A stretch of DNA of 64,000 bases from Rhodospira trueperi (GCF_900101965.1 NZ_FNAP01000006.1:1-64000); one strand, 5' to 3'. Positions 1 to 7,949 are shown, numbered from the stretch's first letter. Program-made: numbers and translations. Notes: generated by a model from the sequence alone, not told the origin.

Positions 1-1
1 G

Positions 2-178
2 GAGGATCAGTCGCGACTGCGACGGGGGCACGGCGCCCAGAACATGGCCCTCGTGCGCCGCTTCGCCTTCAATATCATCCGCGCCGGACGCGGCAAGCGA
101 TCCATCAAGACTACCCGCAAGGTCGCAGGCTGGGACCCCGCCGTCATTGCCCAGCTCATTGCAGACCCGGTTCATTAA
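2..178 (+). CDS. ISAs1-family transposase, C-terminal end (cut by window edge)
   Basis: Open from the window edge to a TAA at 176-178, giving 58 residues. The tail reads NMALVRRFAFNIIR, then a basic stretch, then KVAGWDPAVIAQLI, which matches the usual C-terminus of ISAs1-type DDE transposases (ALVRRFALNLVR followed by KRKxAGW). Only the end of the gene is visible, so it cannot be told whether the element is intact upstream. No terminal inverted repeat is recognisable between the stop and the next gene. Family assignment is by motif memory. Confidence 0.7.
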   Translation, partial: EDQSRLRRGHGAQNMALVRRFAFNIIRAGRGKRSIKTTRKVAGWDPAVIAQLIADPVH

Positions 179-278
179 CCTGGACTCGTTGCCGTGGAAC
201 AGCGGCCTCCGCCGTTGGCGCCGGATTTGCTTATCGGTGGTCATGAGTTGCGGTCTTGTCCAGCCAGGAGAGCGTGCC

Positions 279-800
279 GTGAGCGTCACCGAACCCATCT
301 CTACCCCCCTCGCGCCCGTCGGCGGAGGACCCGAAGATCCCGCCGCGGCCGCGGCCCGGCGTCACGCCGCGCGGGAGGCGGAACGCGCCGCCGAGGTCGC
401 GGCGATCAAGGAAAAAGGGTTCCGCACCTACGTGGAGGAGCTTGAAAAGGAAAAGATCGAGAAGATGCGCGAGGAACTCCTTCGGACCATGGGTCTGACC
501 GAAGAGGATCTGGAGGAGATGACACCCGAGGCGCGGGCCGCCATCGAAAAGCGCATCGAGTCCGAGATTCAGAAACGTCTTGCCGCCGCGTCGCTCGTCA
601 ACGACCAGGACAAGAAAGGCCCTCAAGCGGCCGGCCGTTCTTTGCTGATGCAGACCGTGTTCGGCGCCGGCACCCTGCCCGGCGGGCTCGACACCGGCGC
701 GGGTGCCGGGGTCGGTCGGGACACGCTACTCGCCGTTCAGGAGGTCGGCGACCGCCCCGAGTCCGGGGATCGGACGACACGCGAGCGGGATGGGGCTTAG
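279..800 (+). CDS. Hypothetical coiled-coil protein
   Basis: No function is recognised. The reading frame is open from position 147, but the GTG at 279 has an AGGAGA ribosome site at 266-271 and gives a plausible start (173 aa, beginning VSVTEPIS); an upstream ATG at 243 is possible. The N-terminal 40 residues are rich in Ala and Pro. The middle (about residues 45-110) is a strongly charged predicted coiled coil with many EKEKIEKMREEL-type heptads and the phrase MGLTEEDLEEMTPEARAAIE. The C-terminus is Gly-rich and probably disordered. No signal peptide or membrane helix is visible. It sits just downstream of the transposase tail, so its own promoter may have been altered by the insertion. Confidence 0.6.
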   Translation: MSVTEPISTPLAPVGGGPEDPAAAAARRHAAREAERAAEVAAIKEKGFRTYVEELEKEKIEKMREELLRTMGLTEEDLEEMTPEARAAIEKRIESEIQKRLAAASLVNDQDKKGPQAAGRSLLMQTVFGAGTLPGGLDTGAGAGVGRDTLLAVQEVGDRPESGDRTTRERDGA

Positions 801-970
801 CCTGCCCGGCGGACAGCGCCCCGGCAGAAAGGGACCCGGCCTAGGCAATTTCGTCCGTGCCGAGCGCATCAGAGACCTGACCAACCGACAGCGGCTGTGC
901 TTCGGGGGATGCCAAGCGGCGCCGAACGTGGCACAGTGACAGTCAGACGCAACCACGCGGGACCACGACC

Positions 971-1735
971 GTGGCCGACTGCACCATCGACTGGGACGCC
1001 TTCTTCACCCTGCATCACGAAATGCCCCGCGAGGGACCCGGCAGCGACGCCATGACGGAACAGGTGGCGCGCGCCCTGCCGCCGCTGCCCGACGGGGCGA
1101 TTCTCGACCTGGGCTGCGGCCCCGGGCGCCAGACTCTGGTTCTGGCCCGTGTGCTCCGACATTCCGTGGTGGCGGTCGATACCCACCGGCCCTATCTGGA
1201 GCGGCTGGCCATGGCCGCCGACTACGCCGGTCTGTCCACGCTGATCGAGACCCGCCAGCAATCGTTCTTCAATCTGGCCGACGAGCCCGGGGGCGTGGCC
1301 CTGATCTGGGCCGAATGCTGCATCTACATCCCCGGATTCGTGGATGGCCTGCGGATGTGGCGGCCGCTGCTGGTGCCGGACGGCCTGCTGGTGGCCAGCG
1401 ACGTGGTCTGGTTGACCGACGAGCCGCCGGAGGAGGCGCGCGACTTCTGGCAGGAGGACGGCGCCCAGGTGTGCAGGGTGGAGGAGAAATGCGCCCAGGC
1501 CGCCGCCGAGGGGTTCGAGGTGCTCGGCACCCACATGCTGCCGAAACAGGCTTGGTGGGACGAGTACTACGCGCCGCTGGAGGCGCGCGGCGCCGCGTTG
1601 CGCAGCGGCGCCGGGCCGGCGCTGACCCAGGTCCTGGACGCCAACGATCACGAAATCGACATGTGGCGGCGCTTCGGCGACAGCTTCGGCTACGTCTTCT
1701 TCGTGCTGCGCAAGGTGGGCGATGGCCCGGATTGA
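971..1735 (+). CDS. Class I SAM-dependent methyltransferase
   Basis: A 254-residue soluble protein starting at GTG 971. Residues around 44-52 contain the motif I signature ILDLGCGPGRQT of Rossmann-fold SAM methyltransferases, followed by an acidic motif II (VAVDTHRPYL). The substrate is not evident: the second half has no quinone-, rRNA- or protein-methylase signature I recognise, although Cys- and Trp-containing segments (EECCIYIPG-like and KQAWWDEYY) suggest a small-molecule methylase. The 3' end overlaps the following ABC permease gene by 14 nt, so the two are almost certainly co-transcribed and may act on or export the same product. That link is inferred from the overlap only. Confidence 0.75.
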   Translation: MADCTIDWDAFFTLHHEMPREGPGSDAMTEQVARALPPLPDGAILDLGCGPGRQTLVLARVLRHSVVAVDTHRPYLERLAMAADYAGLSTLIETRQQSFFNLADEPGGVALIWAECCIYIPGFVDGLRMWRPLLVPDGLLVASDVVWLTDEPPEEARDFWQEDGAQVCRVEEKCAQAAAEGFEVLGTHMLPKQAWWDEYYAPLEARGAALRSGAGPALTQVLDANDHEIDMWRRFGDSFGYVFFVLRKVGDGPD

Positions 1736-2567
1736 GGCCGCCCCGGCCGACCGCGAGCGCCACGCGGCACGGTCCTTCGCGCCGCGCCGGGTTTACGCCC
1801 TGATGCTGCGGCACTGGTTCCTGATGCGCGGGTCCATCCCGCGGCTGCTGGAGCTCGCCTACTGGCCGATCATGCAGATGGTCACCTGGGGCTTCATCAC
1901 GCAGTTTCTGGCCACGGAATCGAGCCTGATCGCCCAGGCCGCCGGCATCTTCATCGCCGCCGTGCTGCTGTGGGACGTGATGTTCCGGGGCAACCTGGGC
2001 CTGTGTCTGTCGTTCATGGAAGAGATGTGGGCGCGCAACCTGGGCCACCTGTTCGTCAGCCCGTTGCGGCCCTTGGAACTGGTGGCCGCGCTGATGGCCA
2101 TGAGTGTGATCCGCACCCTGATCGGCATCCTGCCGGCGACGCTTCTCGCGTACCTGTTCTATGCCTACAACATCTACGAGATGGGGCTGCCGCTGCTGGC
2201 GTTCTTCATCAACATGCTGGCCATGGGGTGGGTCATCGGCCTCTTGGTCAGCGCCCTGGTGCTGCGCCTGGGTCTAGGGGCGGAAAGCCTGCCGTGGATC
2301 CTGATCTTCGCCTTTTGGCCGATCAGCGGCATCTATTACCCGATGGACGTGCTGCCCGGCTGGCTCCAGGTCGTGGGCTACAGCTTCCCGCCCGCCCATG
2401 TGTTCGAGGGCATGCGCCAAGTGCTGTTCGAGGGCACCCTGCACTGGGGTCATCTGGCCGCCGCCGTGGCCCTGAACGGGCTGTATCTGGGGCTCGCCAC
2501 GCTGTTCTTCCTGCATGTGTTCCGCGTGGCGCGGGTGCGCGGCCTGCTGCTCAGCATCGGGGAGTGA
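1722..2567 (+). CDS. ABC-2 type transporter permease
   Basis: A 281-residue membrane protein of the ABC-2 permease family (NodJ, DrrB and polysaccharide-export permeases). About six hydrophobic segments are seen after a short basic N-terminus. The segment WPISGIYYPMDVLPGWLQ, then FPPAHVFEGMR, is the usual conserved loop before the last helix of this family. The gene starts inside the end of the methyltransferase gene. No ATP-binding subunit lies next to it on either side, so its ATPase must be encoded elsewhere or the pair works with an existing one. Substrate unknown. Confidence 0.85.
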   Translation: MARIEAAPADRERHAARSFAPRRVYALMLRHWFLMRGSIPRLLELAYWPIMQMVTWGFITQFLATESSLIAQAAGIFIAAVLLWDVMFRGNLGLCLSFMEEMWARNLGHLFVSPLRPLELVAALMAMSVIRTLIGILPATLLAYLFYAYNIYEMGLPLLAFFINMLAMGWVIGLLVSALVLRLGLGAESLPWILIFAFWPISGIYYPMDVLPGWLQVVGYSFPPAHVFEGMRQVLFEGTLHWGHLAAAVALNGLYLGLATLFFLHVFRVARVRGLLLSIGE

Positions 2568-2726
2568 TCCTTCCCACGGCTGGAACCAACGACCCGGCCC
2601 CGCGTTTTCCCTGGACAGCGTGGGCGCCCGCCCCCAAGTTCCGTAGGGCTTCGCGACCCACAAGACGATTCGGCGGATTGCCGCCACGCCAGACTGACCG
2701 TCCCACAACACCGGAGGCCATGACTC

Positions 2727-3125
2727 ATGTCCAGCGAGGGACTCCACGCGCCCCGCGAGCGTCTTTCCCGCGAAACGCTTTCCCTGCACCATGCCATCAT
2801 CTCCGTGATCGAGGAATTGCATGCGGTGGACTGGTACCGCCAGCGCGCCGACGATTGCGAGGATAGCGCCCTGCGCGACATCCTGCTGCACAACATGCGC
2901 GAGGAGATGGAGCACGCCTGCATGGCCCTGGAGTGGATGCGGCGCAACAACGCGGACTGGGCCGAGTACTTGCAGACCTACCTGTTCACCGAGGCGTCGA
3001 TCACCGAGATCGAGGAAGAAGACACCGGTGGTGGGTCCGAGGCGGCGCCGGCCGCCGCGCCGGCCGCGCCCGGGCGCGGCGGACACTTCACCATCGGGGC
3101 CATTCGCGACGGCGGGGAGGGCTGA
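2727..3125 (+). CDS. Encapsulated ferritin (EncFtn), encapsulin cargo
   Basis: This 132-residue protein is an open-ferritin subunit that oxidises Fe(II) inside an encapsulin shell. The core closely follows the R. rubrum EncFtn (Rru_A0973): SVIEELHAVDWYRQR, then EEMEHACMALEWMRRNN and TYLFTE. By alignment from memory, ferroxidase residues E32, E62 and H65 correspond to E30, E60 and H63 here and are kept. The entry-site position E34 is His32, while the E31 and W38 equivalents (E29, W36) remain. After an acidic Ala/Pro linker the C-terminus ends GGHFTIGAIRDGGEG, which fits the cargo-loading peptide that docks family 1 cargo to the shell. A GGAGG site at about 2712 precedes the ATG. The shell gene follows 3 nt later. 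Confidence 0.93.
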   Translation: MSSEGLHAPRERLSRETLSLHHAIISVIEELHAVDWYRQRADDCEDSALRDILLHNMREEMEHACMALEWMRRNNADWAEYLQTYLFTEASITEIEEEDTGGGSEAAPAAAPAAPGRGGHFTIGAIRDGGEG

Positions 3126-3128
3126 GCC

Positions 3129-3938
3129 ATGGATTTCCTCAATCGCACCCAAGCGCCGTTCGAGGACGGCATCTGGTCGCTGATCGACGAGGCCGCCGGC
3201 GCCGCCGCGCAGGAGTTGATGACCGCGCGCCGCTATCTGGAGGTCGGCGGTCCCTATGGGCCCGGCCTGACGTCCATTGAACTGTCCAACGACGACTATT
3301 GCCGCCAGCCGGAGCCGGGCGAGGCCGGGGCGGTGATGAGCCGCGCCGTCTCCGTGCCCATGCTGCGCAAGACGTTCAAGCTGTCGCTGCGCCGCATCGC
3401 CGCCTATCTGTCCAACGGCCAGCCGCTGGACCTGTCGCCGGCCGAGGACGCCGCCGAGGCCGTCGCCCGCCTGGAAGAGCAGATCGTGTACTACGGCCGG
3501 CCCGAGTTCGGGTTGCCTGGGCTGCTCGACAACAAGGGAAGCTGCCGCATGGACGGGGGCGACTGGACCAAGCCGGAGGATGCGCTCGAGGACGTGCTGG
3601 CGGCGGTCACGAAGCTCGATGACGCCGGCTTCCGGGGGCCGCATGCCCTGGTTCTGGCGCCGAAGTACTACAACGCGTTGTTCCGCCGCTATCCGGACAG
3701 CGACATGGTGCTGATCAATCACCTGCGCCGGCTGTGCACGCGGGGCATCTTCAAGACCAGCATCGACGGCGCGGCCGTCATCGACCCGCGCGTCGGCAGC
3801 CTGGAGATCGGTCAGGACCTGATGTGCGGCTACATCGGCAACGACGGCATCCACTGCGAGTTGTTCATCAACGAAAGCCTCGTTCTGCGCATGCAGGACG
3901 AAAGCGCGGTGTGCGTCGTCAAGCCGAAGGACGGATGA
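3129..3938 (+). CDS. Encapsulin nanocompartment shell protein (family 1)
   Basis: This 269-residue HK97-fold protein self-assembles into an icosahedral shell around the ferritin. It opens MDFLNRTQAPF and continues with a family 1 P-domain and E-loop pattern (LEVGGPYGPGL, LRKTFKLSLRRIAAY, IVYYGRPEFGLPGLL). The C-terminal part reads IEIGQDLMCGYIG-like and LFINESLVLRM, matching the T. maritima/linocin family. Length is normal for the family (about 265). It is separated from the ferritin gene by 3 nt, and its stop overlaps the ATG of the GNAT gene (ATGA at 3935). Function: iron storage and protection from oxidative stress, as known for ferritin-loaded encapsulins. No phage head genes are nearby, so this is not a prophage capsid. 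Confidence 0.95.
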   Translation: MDFLNRTQAPFEDGIWSLIDEAAGAAAQELMTARRYLEVGGPYGPGLTSIELSNDDYCRQPEPGEAGAVMSRAVSVPMLRKTFKLSLRRIAAYLSNGQPLDLSPAEDAAEAVARLEEQIVYYGRPEFGLPGLLDNKGSCRMDGGDWTKPEDALEDVLAAVTKLDDAGFRGPHALVLAPKYYNALFRRYPDSDMVLINHLRRLCTRGIFKTSIDGAAVIDPRVGSLEIGQDLMCGYIGNDGIHCELFINESLVLRMQDESAVCVVKPKDG

Positions 3939-4537
3939 TTCCGCCCATGGAGTCCATCGCGATCCGCCCGCCCCTGATCGAGGGGGCCGGCAACGACCTG
4001 GGCGATGCCACCGCCGTCCGCGACCTGTACGCCCATCATGTGCGCACCGGCATCGCCACGTTCGAGCTGGAGCCACCGTCGGTGGAGGACATGGCCGGGC
4101 GCATCGCCGCCGTGCGCGCGGCCGGTCTGCCCTTTCTGCTGGCGCGGGACCCGGCGGACGGGCGGCTGCTTGGCTATGCCTATGCCGGCCCCTTCCGCAC
4201 CCGGCCGGCCTATCGGCACACGGTCGAGGACAGCATCTATCTTGATCCGTCCGCCATGGGACGGGGGGTGGGAACCGCGCTGCTAGGCGCTGTGATCGAC
4301 CGATGCGCGGCGACCGATGTGCGCCAGATGGTCGCCGTCATCACCACCCCGGGGGCGGAGGCGTCGGTGGCCCTGCACCGCAAGCTGGGGTTCGAGGAGG
4401 TCGGACACCTGCCCGCCGTGGGCCGCAAGTTCGGCCGCTGGCTGGGCACGCTGTACATGCAGCGGGCCATCGGTGCGGGCGAGGAGACGGCGCCGCGTTC
4501 AGGACAATCCGACTCTTCTGGTCAACGATCAGGGTGA
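3935..4537 (+). CDS. GNAT-family N-acetyltransferase
   Basis: A 200-residue acetyltransferase resembling the phosphinothricin/methionine-sulfoximine acetyltransferase branch (RDLYAHHVRTGIATFELEPPS near the start; GYAYAGPFRTRPAY in the middle). The acetyl-CoA pyrophosphate loop is seen as MGRGVGTALLGAVID, followed by VALHRKLGFEEVGHL. The chosen ATG at 3935 overlaps the shell stop; a second in-frame ATG at 3947 is also possible. The C-terminal 20 residues are Ser/Gly-rich and look like tail extension. It is the third gene of the encapsulin operon, but nothing in the sequence shows a cargo-loading peptide, so it is probably not encapsulated. The real substrate is unknown. Confidence 0.82.
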   Translation: MIPPMESIAIRPPLIEGAGNDLGDATAVRDLYAHHVRTGIATFELEPPSVEDMAGRIAAVRAAGLPFLLARDPADGRLLGYAYAGPFRTRPAYRHTVEDSIYLDPSAMGRGVGTALLGAVIDRCAATDVRQMVAVITTPGAEASVALHRKLGFEEVGHLPAVGRKFGRWLGTLYMQRAIGAGEETAPRSGQSDSSGQRSG

Positions 4538-4571
4538 TCCTGCCCGGGCTTGGGAGATCCTTTGAGTCAGA

Positions 4572-4628
4572 CCGGCCGACGATAGAATTGACTCGTCCGG
4601 CCTTCGCGACGCCCAGCCGGCGTTGTTG
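4572..4628 (+). repeat. Intergenic repeat, copy 1
   Basis: Begins CCGGCCGACGATAG and ends GCCCAGCCGGCGTTGTTGA. It matches 6129-6188 with only a few differences. Both copies are followed by a shared AGAGGCGCGCCGGCCGGC block, at 4658-4675 here and 6291-6308 in the second copy; the second copy carries about 70 extra nucleotides before that block. The copies lie in the same orientation on either side of the cytochrome c' gene. Confidence 0.75.
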
Positions 4629-4747
4629 AATCTTTGCTTGTTCGCCGAAGCGACGCCAGAGGCGCGCCGGCCGGCCCGGTGGGACGGGACGGCGCCGCGC
4701 CATTGGTCGGGGGGGGCTCTGCGGCGGGTCCGTCCCCCAAACCGAAA

Positions 4748-4776
4748 GACCCCCCCGGACAGGGTCCGGGGGGGTC
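4748..4776. terminator. Strong GC hairpin, possible transcription terminator
   Basis: Perfect 13-bp stem: GACCCCCCCGGAC at 4748-4760 pairs with GTCCGGGGGGGTC at 4764-4776 across a 3-nt loop. No U-tract follows, so it is not a classical intrinsic terminator. It lies about 210 nt after the encapsulin operon and could still end or stabilise that transcript, or be part of the repeat. Confidence 0.35.
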
Positions 4777-5259
4777 CCTCCAACGAGAGGCTGGGGGGCA
4801 GTCGGGGGGGGTGCCTCCCGTCGGATTCGGACGCCGCTGTCCTCCACATCTCGCTCCGGGCCGGGAGGGGCGACCGCAGAACAGCGGGCGATGATCGAGT
4901 CTCGAGCAAGGTTGGGGAGCAAAGGTATCGAATACTTGGTGGCGCCCCCAATTCCTCACCATACCCCAAAAATACCAAGCCTCCCGGGCCCTGTGCAACA
5001 CTTTTTTATTTACTCAAGATTTCAACGCAATTACCAATAATTTACGCTATTTTCTCAGCATCGCCCCAGAAACGCCCAGTCGTCGCGGGCCCGGGACCCT
5101 TCAGCATGGCAGCAAATCCGGAGCAACCCGACCGGACGTGAAGGCGTTTGGTCCAAACATCAAATGACTAAAGCGCGTTGCGCGGGTCAGAGCGCACGCA
5201 AAGTGCTGTCACGCGATCACCGTCACCCCCTGCCATCCGCAAGACGGTGCCAAGGCCGT

Positions 5260-5286
5260 GACCACGTCATACCGACCACGTCATAC
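5260..5286 (+). repeat. Short tandem direct repeat
   Basis: GACCACGTCATAC occurs at 5260-5272 and again at 5274-5286 (14-nt period), just downstream of the cytochrome c' stop. Meaning unknown. Confidence 0.6.
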
Positions 5287-5376
5287 ACCGGCGGGTAAAC
5301 GTTTGACATGGAATGAGACCGTCGCGGCCCCGGCCGGCATCGCCCCGCGACACCGGCCGGCCCACGTCCCGACAGC

Positions 5377-5829
5377 CTATTCGCGGAAGGCGTCGTGGCA
5401 CTCCTTGCAGGTGCCACCGAGCTTCTGAACCGCCGGCCCCATGGCCGACCGATCCCCCTCGGCGGAGGCCACGGCCAGTTCATTCGCGGCCTCGGTCATG
5501 GCGGTCAGACCACCCTCGAACATGTCCCACTTCTCCCAGATGGCGGGCAGGGCCGTGGTCTCGGCCATTGAGTCGGTGGTGTCGGTCTCGAACGCCGCGA
5601 CGGACGCTTCGCCGGCAAAAGCGATGGCCTTGGCGTTGCGCACAAGAACCTCGTTCGGCAGAGCGCAGTCCCCCTTCATGAAGCAGCCGATGGCCCCCAT
5701 CGCGGCGCCCGCGACATTCATGACGTCATTGCGGTGCTCGATCGCGGCCTCGCCGTCATCGGCGAGGGCGGGCTGAACGGTCAGGCCGGCGGCCACCAGG
5801 GCGGCGGCGGCGGTCAAAGTCTTGCGCAT
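5377..5829 (-). CDS. Cytochrome c', periplasmic
   Basis: A 150-residue precursor: MRKTLTAAAALVAAGLTVQPALA is a Sec signal peptide with cleavage near residue 23, followed by a four-helix-bundle-like mature protein. The haem-binding CKECH motif (C141, C144, H145) sits six residues from the C-terminus, which is the hallmark of class II cytochromes c. These bind NO or CO at a five-coordinate haem and are linked to NO tolerance and phototrophic or denitrifying growth. The start at 5829 has a GGGGAGATAT ribosome site; the frame is open further upstream but that part is not protein-like. An additional Cys pair in the mature part (C49, C55) could form a disulfide. Monocistronic. Confidence 0.92.
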   Translation of the reverse strand: MRKTLTAAAALVAAGLTVQPALADDGEAAIEHRNDVMNVAGAAMGAIGCFMKGDCALPNEVLVRNAKAIAFAGEASVAAFETDTTDSMAETTALPAIWEKWDMFEGGLTAMTEAANELAVASAEGDRSAMGPAVQKLGGTCKECHDAFRE

Positions 5830-6480
5830 GAGTGATATCTCCCCGTGTTTGCTGCTGGTGCGGCCGTGGGGCCGCGCGTGGTTGAAACGGTCCTCGGCCG
5901 GAGGCACGCGACGCGACCGCCACGGCCGAGGGGCCATGACCATAAAACCTATGCACCCATTAGCCCCTGTCAACCGCGCGATATGGACGTGGAAAAACCG
6001 TAATATTGAGTCCCGGTGGACGGTCGCGACATCCCTTTTGTCCTTGGACGGGCTTCCCTACCGCCCGACGGCAAAAGTGGTGTTTTTTGTTGGGCGGGAT
6101 CGGACGAAGGGGGCCGTCAGGGGTGATGCCGGCCGACGATAGACGTGGCTCGTCCGACCTTCACGACGCCCAGCCGGCGGTGTTGAGTCGTTGTTTTTTC
6201 TCGCCGCAGCGCCCCTTCGGGGCGCGCGGCTCCACCGCCCCGGCCGCCCAAAGGGCGGCCATCCTTAAATGGGCATCGCGAAGTGATGACAGAGGCGCGC
6301 CGGCCGGCCGTCGAATGAAGTCAGGTTATTCGACGGCGGGGATGATGCCTCGGGCCAAGGTTGGACGGCGCGGCGCGGGAGAAGACGGCCTATGATCTGG
6401 TCCCTTGACTGGACGGCGATGGGCGCGGGTCGTACCCTCACCGTTGCGGAACGGGGGCACGGACAGGACACGGGGCCGAG
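5830..6480. other. Intergenic region, promoter side of cytochrome c', holds repeat copy 2
   Basis: About 650 nt between two divergent genes. It holds the cytochrome c' leader, a short palindrome GGCCGCCCAAAGGGCGGCC at 6242-6260 and repeat copy 2 (6129-6188, tail 6291-6308). No gene is supported. No FNR- or NnrR-type box was found by eye. Confidence 0.55.
6129..6188 (+). repeat. Intergenic repeat, copy 2
   Basis: Second copy of the repeat at 4572-4628 (CCGGCCGACGATAG, then CTCGTCCGACCTTC, then ACGCCCAGCCGGCGG). Its right-hand block at 6291-6308 is separated by an additional hairpin-containing stretch absent from copy 1. Confidence 0.75.
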
Positions 6481-7839
6481 ATGCCGGAGGCGACGGGGCA
6501 AGACGGGCGGTCTGGCGGGATCGAGCCGGGCGTGTGGGCGCGTGACCTCGCGCGGCGGGCCGACGCGGCCGCCGCGCTGCTGCGGTCAAACGGCGCGGCC
6601 CCCGGGCGGCCCGTGGCCGTGGTCAGTGGATCGGCGACCGTGGTGGCCGTTCTGGCCCACGCGGCGCCGCTGCTGCCGGTGCCCTTGTTTCCGCTTGATC
6701 CCGGATTGCCGGACCCCGCGATCACCGACCTTCTGGGTCAGGCCGGGGTGTCCTTGGTGGTGTCAGACCGTGCGTTCGCCGGCCAACCGCATGTGCCCGC
6801 GACGGAGGTGCTGGCCTGTGCCGTGGGCCAAGAAGCCTCGTGGCGGGCACCGGAGGGCGTGGCCCTGCTGATCGCCACCAGCGGCAGTTCGGGCCGGCCC
6901 AAGGCCGTCATGCTGACCGGCGCGGCCCTGGCCGCCGCCGCCCGGGCGAGTGCCGCCCGCACCCCGCTCGGTCCGGGAGACGCATGGCTGGCCTGTCTGC
7001 CGCTGTTCCACATCGGCGGCTTTTCCATCCTGACCCGGTGTGCCCTGGCCGGCGCAAACGCCCTGATCCACGAGCGCTTCGACGTCACCCGGGTCATGGC
7101 CGCGCTGACCGACGCGGGGGTCACCCATCTGTCCCTGGTGCCGGCGATGCTGGCGCGGTTGTGCGATTTCGGCCCGCCGCCCGCGACGCTGCGCCATGTT
7201 CTGATCGGCGGGGCGGCGTTGGCAACCGATCTGGCGGAGCGGGCCGCCGGGCTGGGCTGGCCGATCCGGCCCACCTACGGCATGAGCGAGACAGCCTCCC
7301 AGGTGGCGACGCTACCGGCGTTGCCGCATCCCTGGCGCGCGGGCCATGTGGGGGCGCCGCTGCAGGGGGCCGAGGTGGGGCTCAATGGCGATGGGCGGCT
7401 GAGGGTCAGGGGACCGATGGTCATGGCCGGCTATGCCAACCCCGACCTGAGACCCGGCGACGGTCTCTCCGACGGTTGGTTCGTGACCGCCGATCTCGCC
7501 GAGATCAGACCGGACGGCGAGATCACCATCCTTGGCCGCGCCGACGATGTCATCATCAGCGCCGGCAAGAAAGTGTTGCCGGGGATGGTCGAGGATCTGC
7601 TCGCCCGCTGCCCGATGGTCGACGCGGTGGCCGTCGCCGGCCGGCCGGATCCGGTGTGGGGCGAACTCGTCGTCGCGGTCTTCACCGGGGCGGGGACGCC
7701 CGACGCCGTACTGGACTGGTGCCGGGCGGAAATGCCCTCCACCCTGCGGCCGCGCGCGGCGGTCAAAATCGGGGCCTTGCCGCTGCTGGCCAACGGCAAG
7801 CCGGATCGGCATGCCCTGCGCCGGCTGGCTGGATCGTGA
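6481..7839 (+). CDS. AMP-dependent acyl-CoA synthetase/ligase, MenE-like
   Basis: A 452-residue ANL-superfamily adenylating enzyme. The AMP-binding P-loop reads LIATSGSSGRPKAVML (about residue 131), followed by the A5 motif PTYGMSETAS (about residue 263), the aspartate motif GWFVTADLAEI and hinge GRADDVIISAGKKV, and the C-terminal lysine in LLANGKPDR. Its short length and its YGMSETASQV core are closest in feel to o-succinylbenzoate-CoA ligase (MenE), but no other menaquinone gene is near, so the acid substrate is unproven. The ribosome site before ATG 6481 is weak. The gene converges with the micropeptide gene at 7857. Confidence 0.8.
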   Translation: MPEATGQDGRSGGIEPGVWARDLARRADAAAALLRSNGAAPGRPVAVVSGSATVVAVLAHAAPLLPVPLFPLDPGLPDPAITDLLGQAGVSLVVSDRAFAGQPHVPATEVLACAVGQEASWRAPEGVALLIATSGSSGRPKAVMLTGAALAAAARASAARTPLGPGDAWLACLPLFHIGGFSILTRCALAGANALIHERFDVTRVMAALTDAGVTHLSLVPAMLARLCDFGPPPATLRHVLIGGAALATDLAERAAGLGWPIRPTYGMSETASQVATLPALPHPWRAGHVGAPLQGAEVGLNGDGRLRVRGPMVMAGYANPDLRPGDGLSDGWFVTADLAEIRPDGEITILGRADDVIISAGKKVLPGMVEDLLARCPMVDAVAVAGRPDPVWGELVVAVFTGAGTPDAVLDWCRAEMPSTLRPRAAVKIGALPLLANGKPDRHALRRLAGS

Positions 7840-7856
7840 CGAGGGCGGGGCGGCGG

Positions 7857-7949
7857 TCACCCGATCATGGCGTGCCCGACCACCGACCACAGGATCAGCA
7901 CCAGGAACAGGGTGGCGAGTGCCAAGCCCTCGCGCAGGATGTCGGTCAT
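7857..7949 (-). CDS. 30-residue single-span membrane peptide under LexA control
   Basis: Too short for ordinary gene calling. The peptide starts MTDILREGLALATLF and ends WSVVGHAMIG. It has a short polar N-terminus with one Glu and one Arg, then a continuous hydrophobic helix of about 18 residues. A GGAGGG ribosome site lies about 9 nt before the ATG (7949). Two boxes matching the alphaproteobacterial LexA operator lie 27 and 57 nt upstream. Size, topology and SOS control resemble the Caulobacter division inhibitor SidA (29 aa) and E. coli TisB (29 aa), though the sequence is not identifiable with either. Function is therefore inferred: an SOS-induced inner-membrane effector, either a division inhibitor or a membrane-acting toxin. 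Confidence 0.7.
   Translation of the reverse strand: MTDILREGLALATLFLVLILWSVVGHAMIG

Larger units (their letters stand above)
4538..5376. other. Long intergenic region with repeats, no convincing gene
   Basis: About 840 nt between the GNAT gene and the cytochrome c' gene (convergent). The reading frames here lack recognisable domains and ribosome sites. It contains one copy of an intergenic repeat (4572-4628 with a tail at 4658-4675), a very strong GC hairpin at 4748-4776, an unusually AT-rich patch at about 4998-5055, and a 13-nt direct repeat at 5260-5286. Confidence 0.6.

Noticed and set aside
3129-3938. HK97-fold protein as a prophage capsid
   Set aside because: No terminase, portal or protease genes are near, and the ferritin cargo with loading peptide fits an encapsulin.
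4623-5141. Open frames in the region after the encapsulin operon
   Set aside because: No ribosome site, no domain, and the frames run through the repeat and the GC hairpin. Treated as non-coding.
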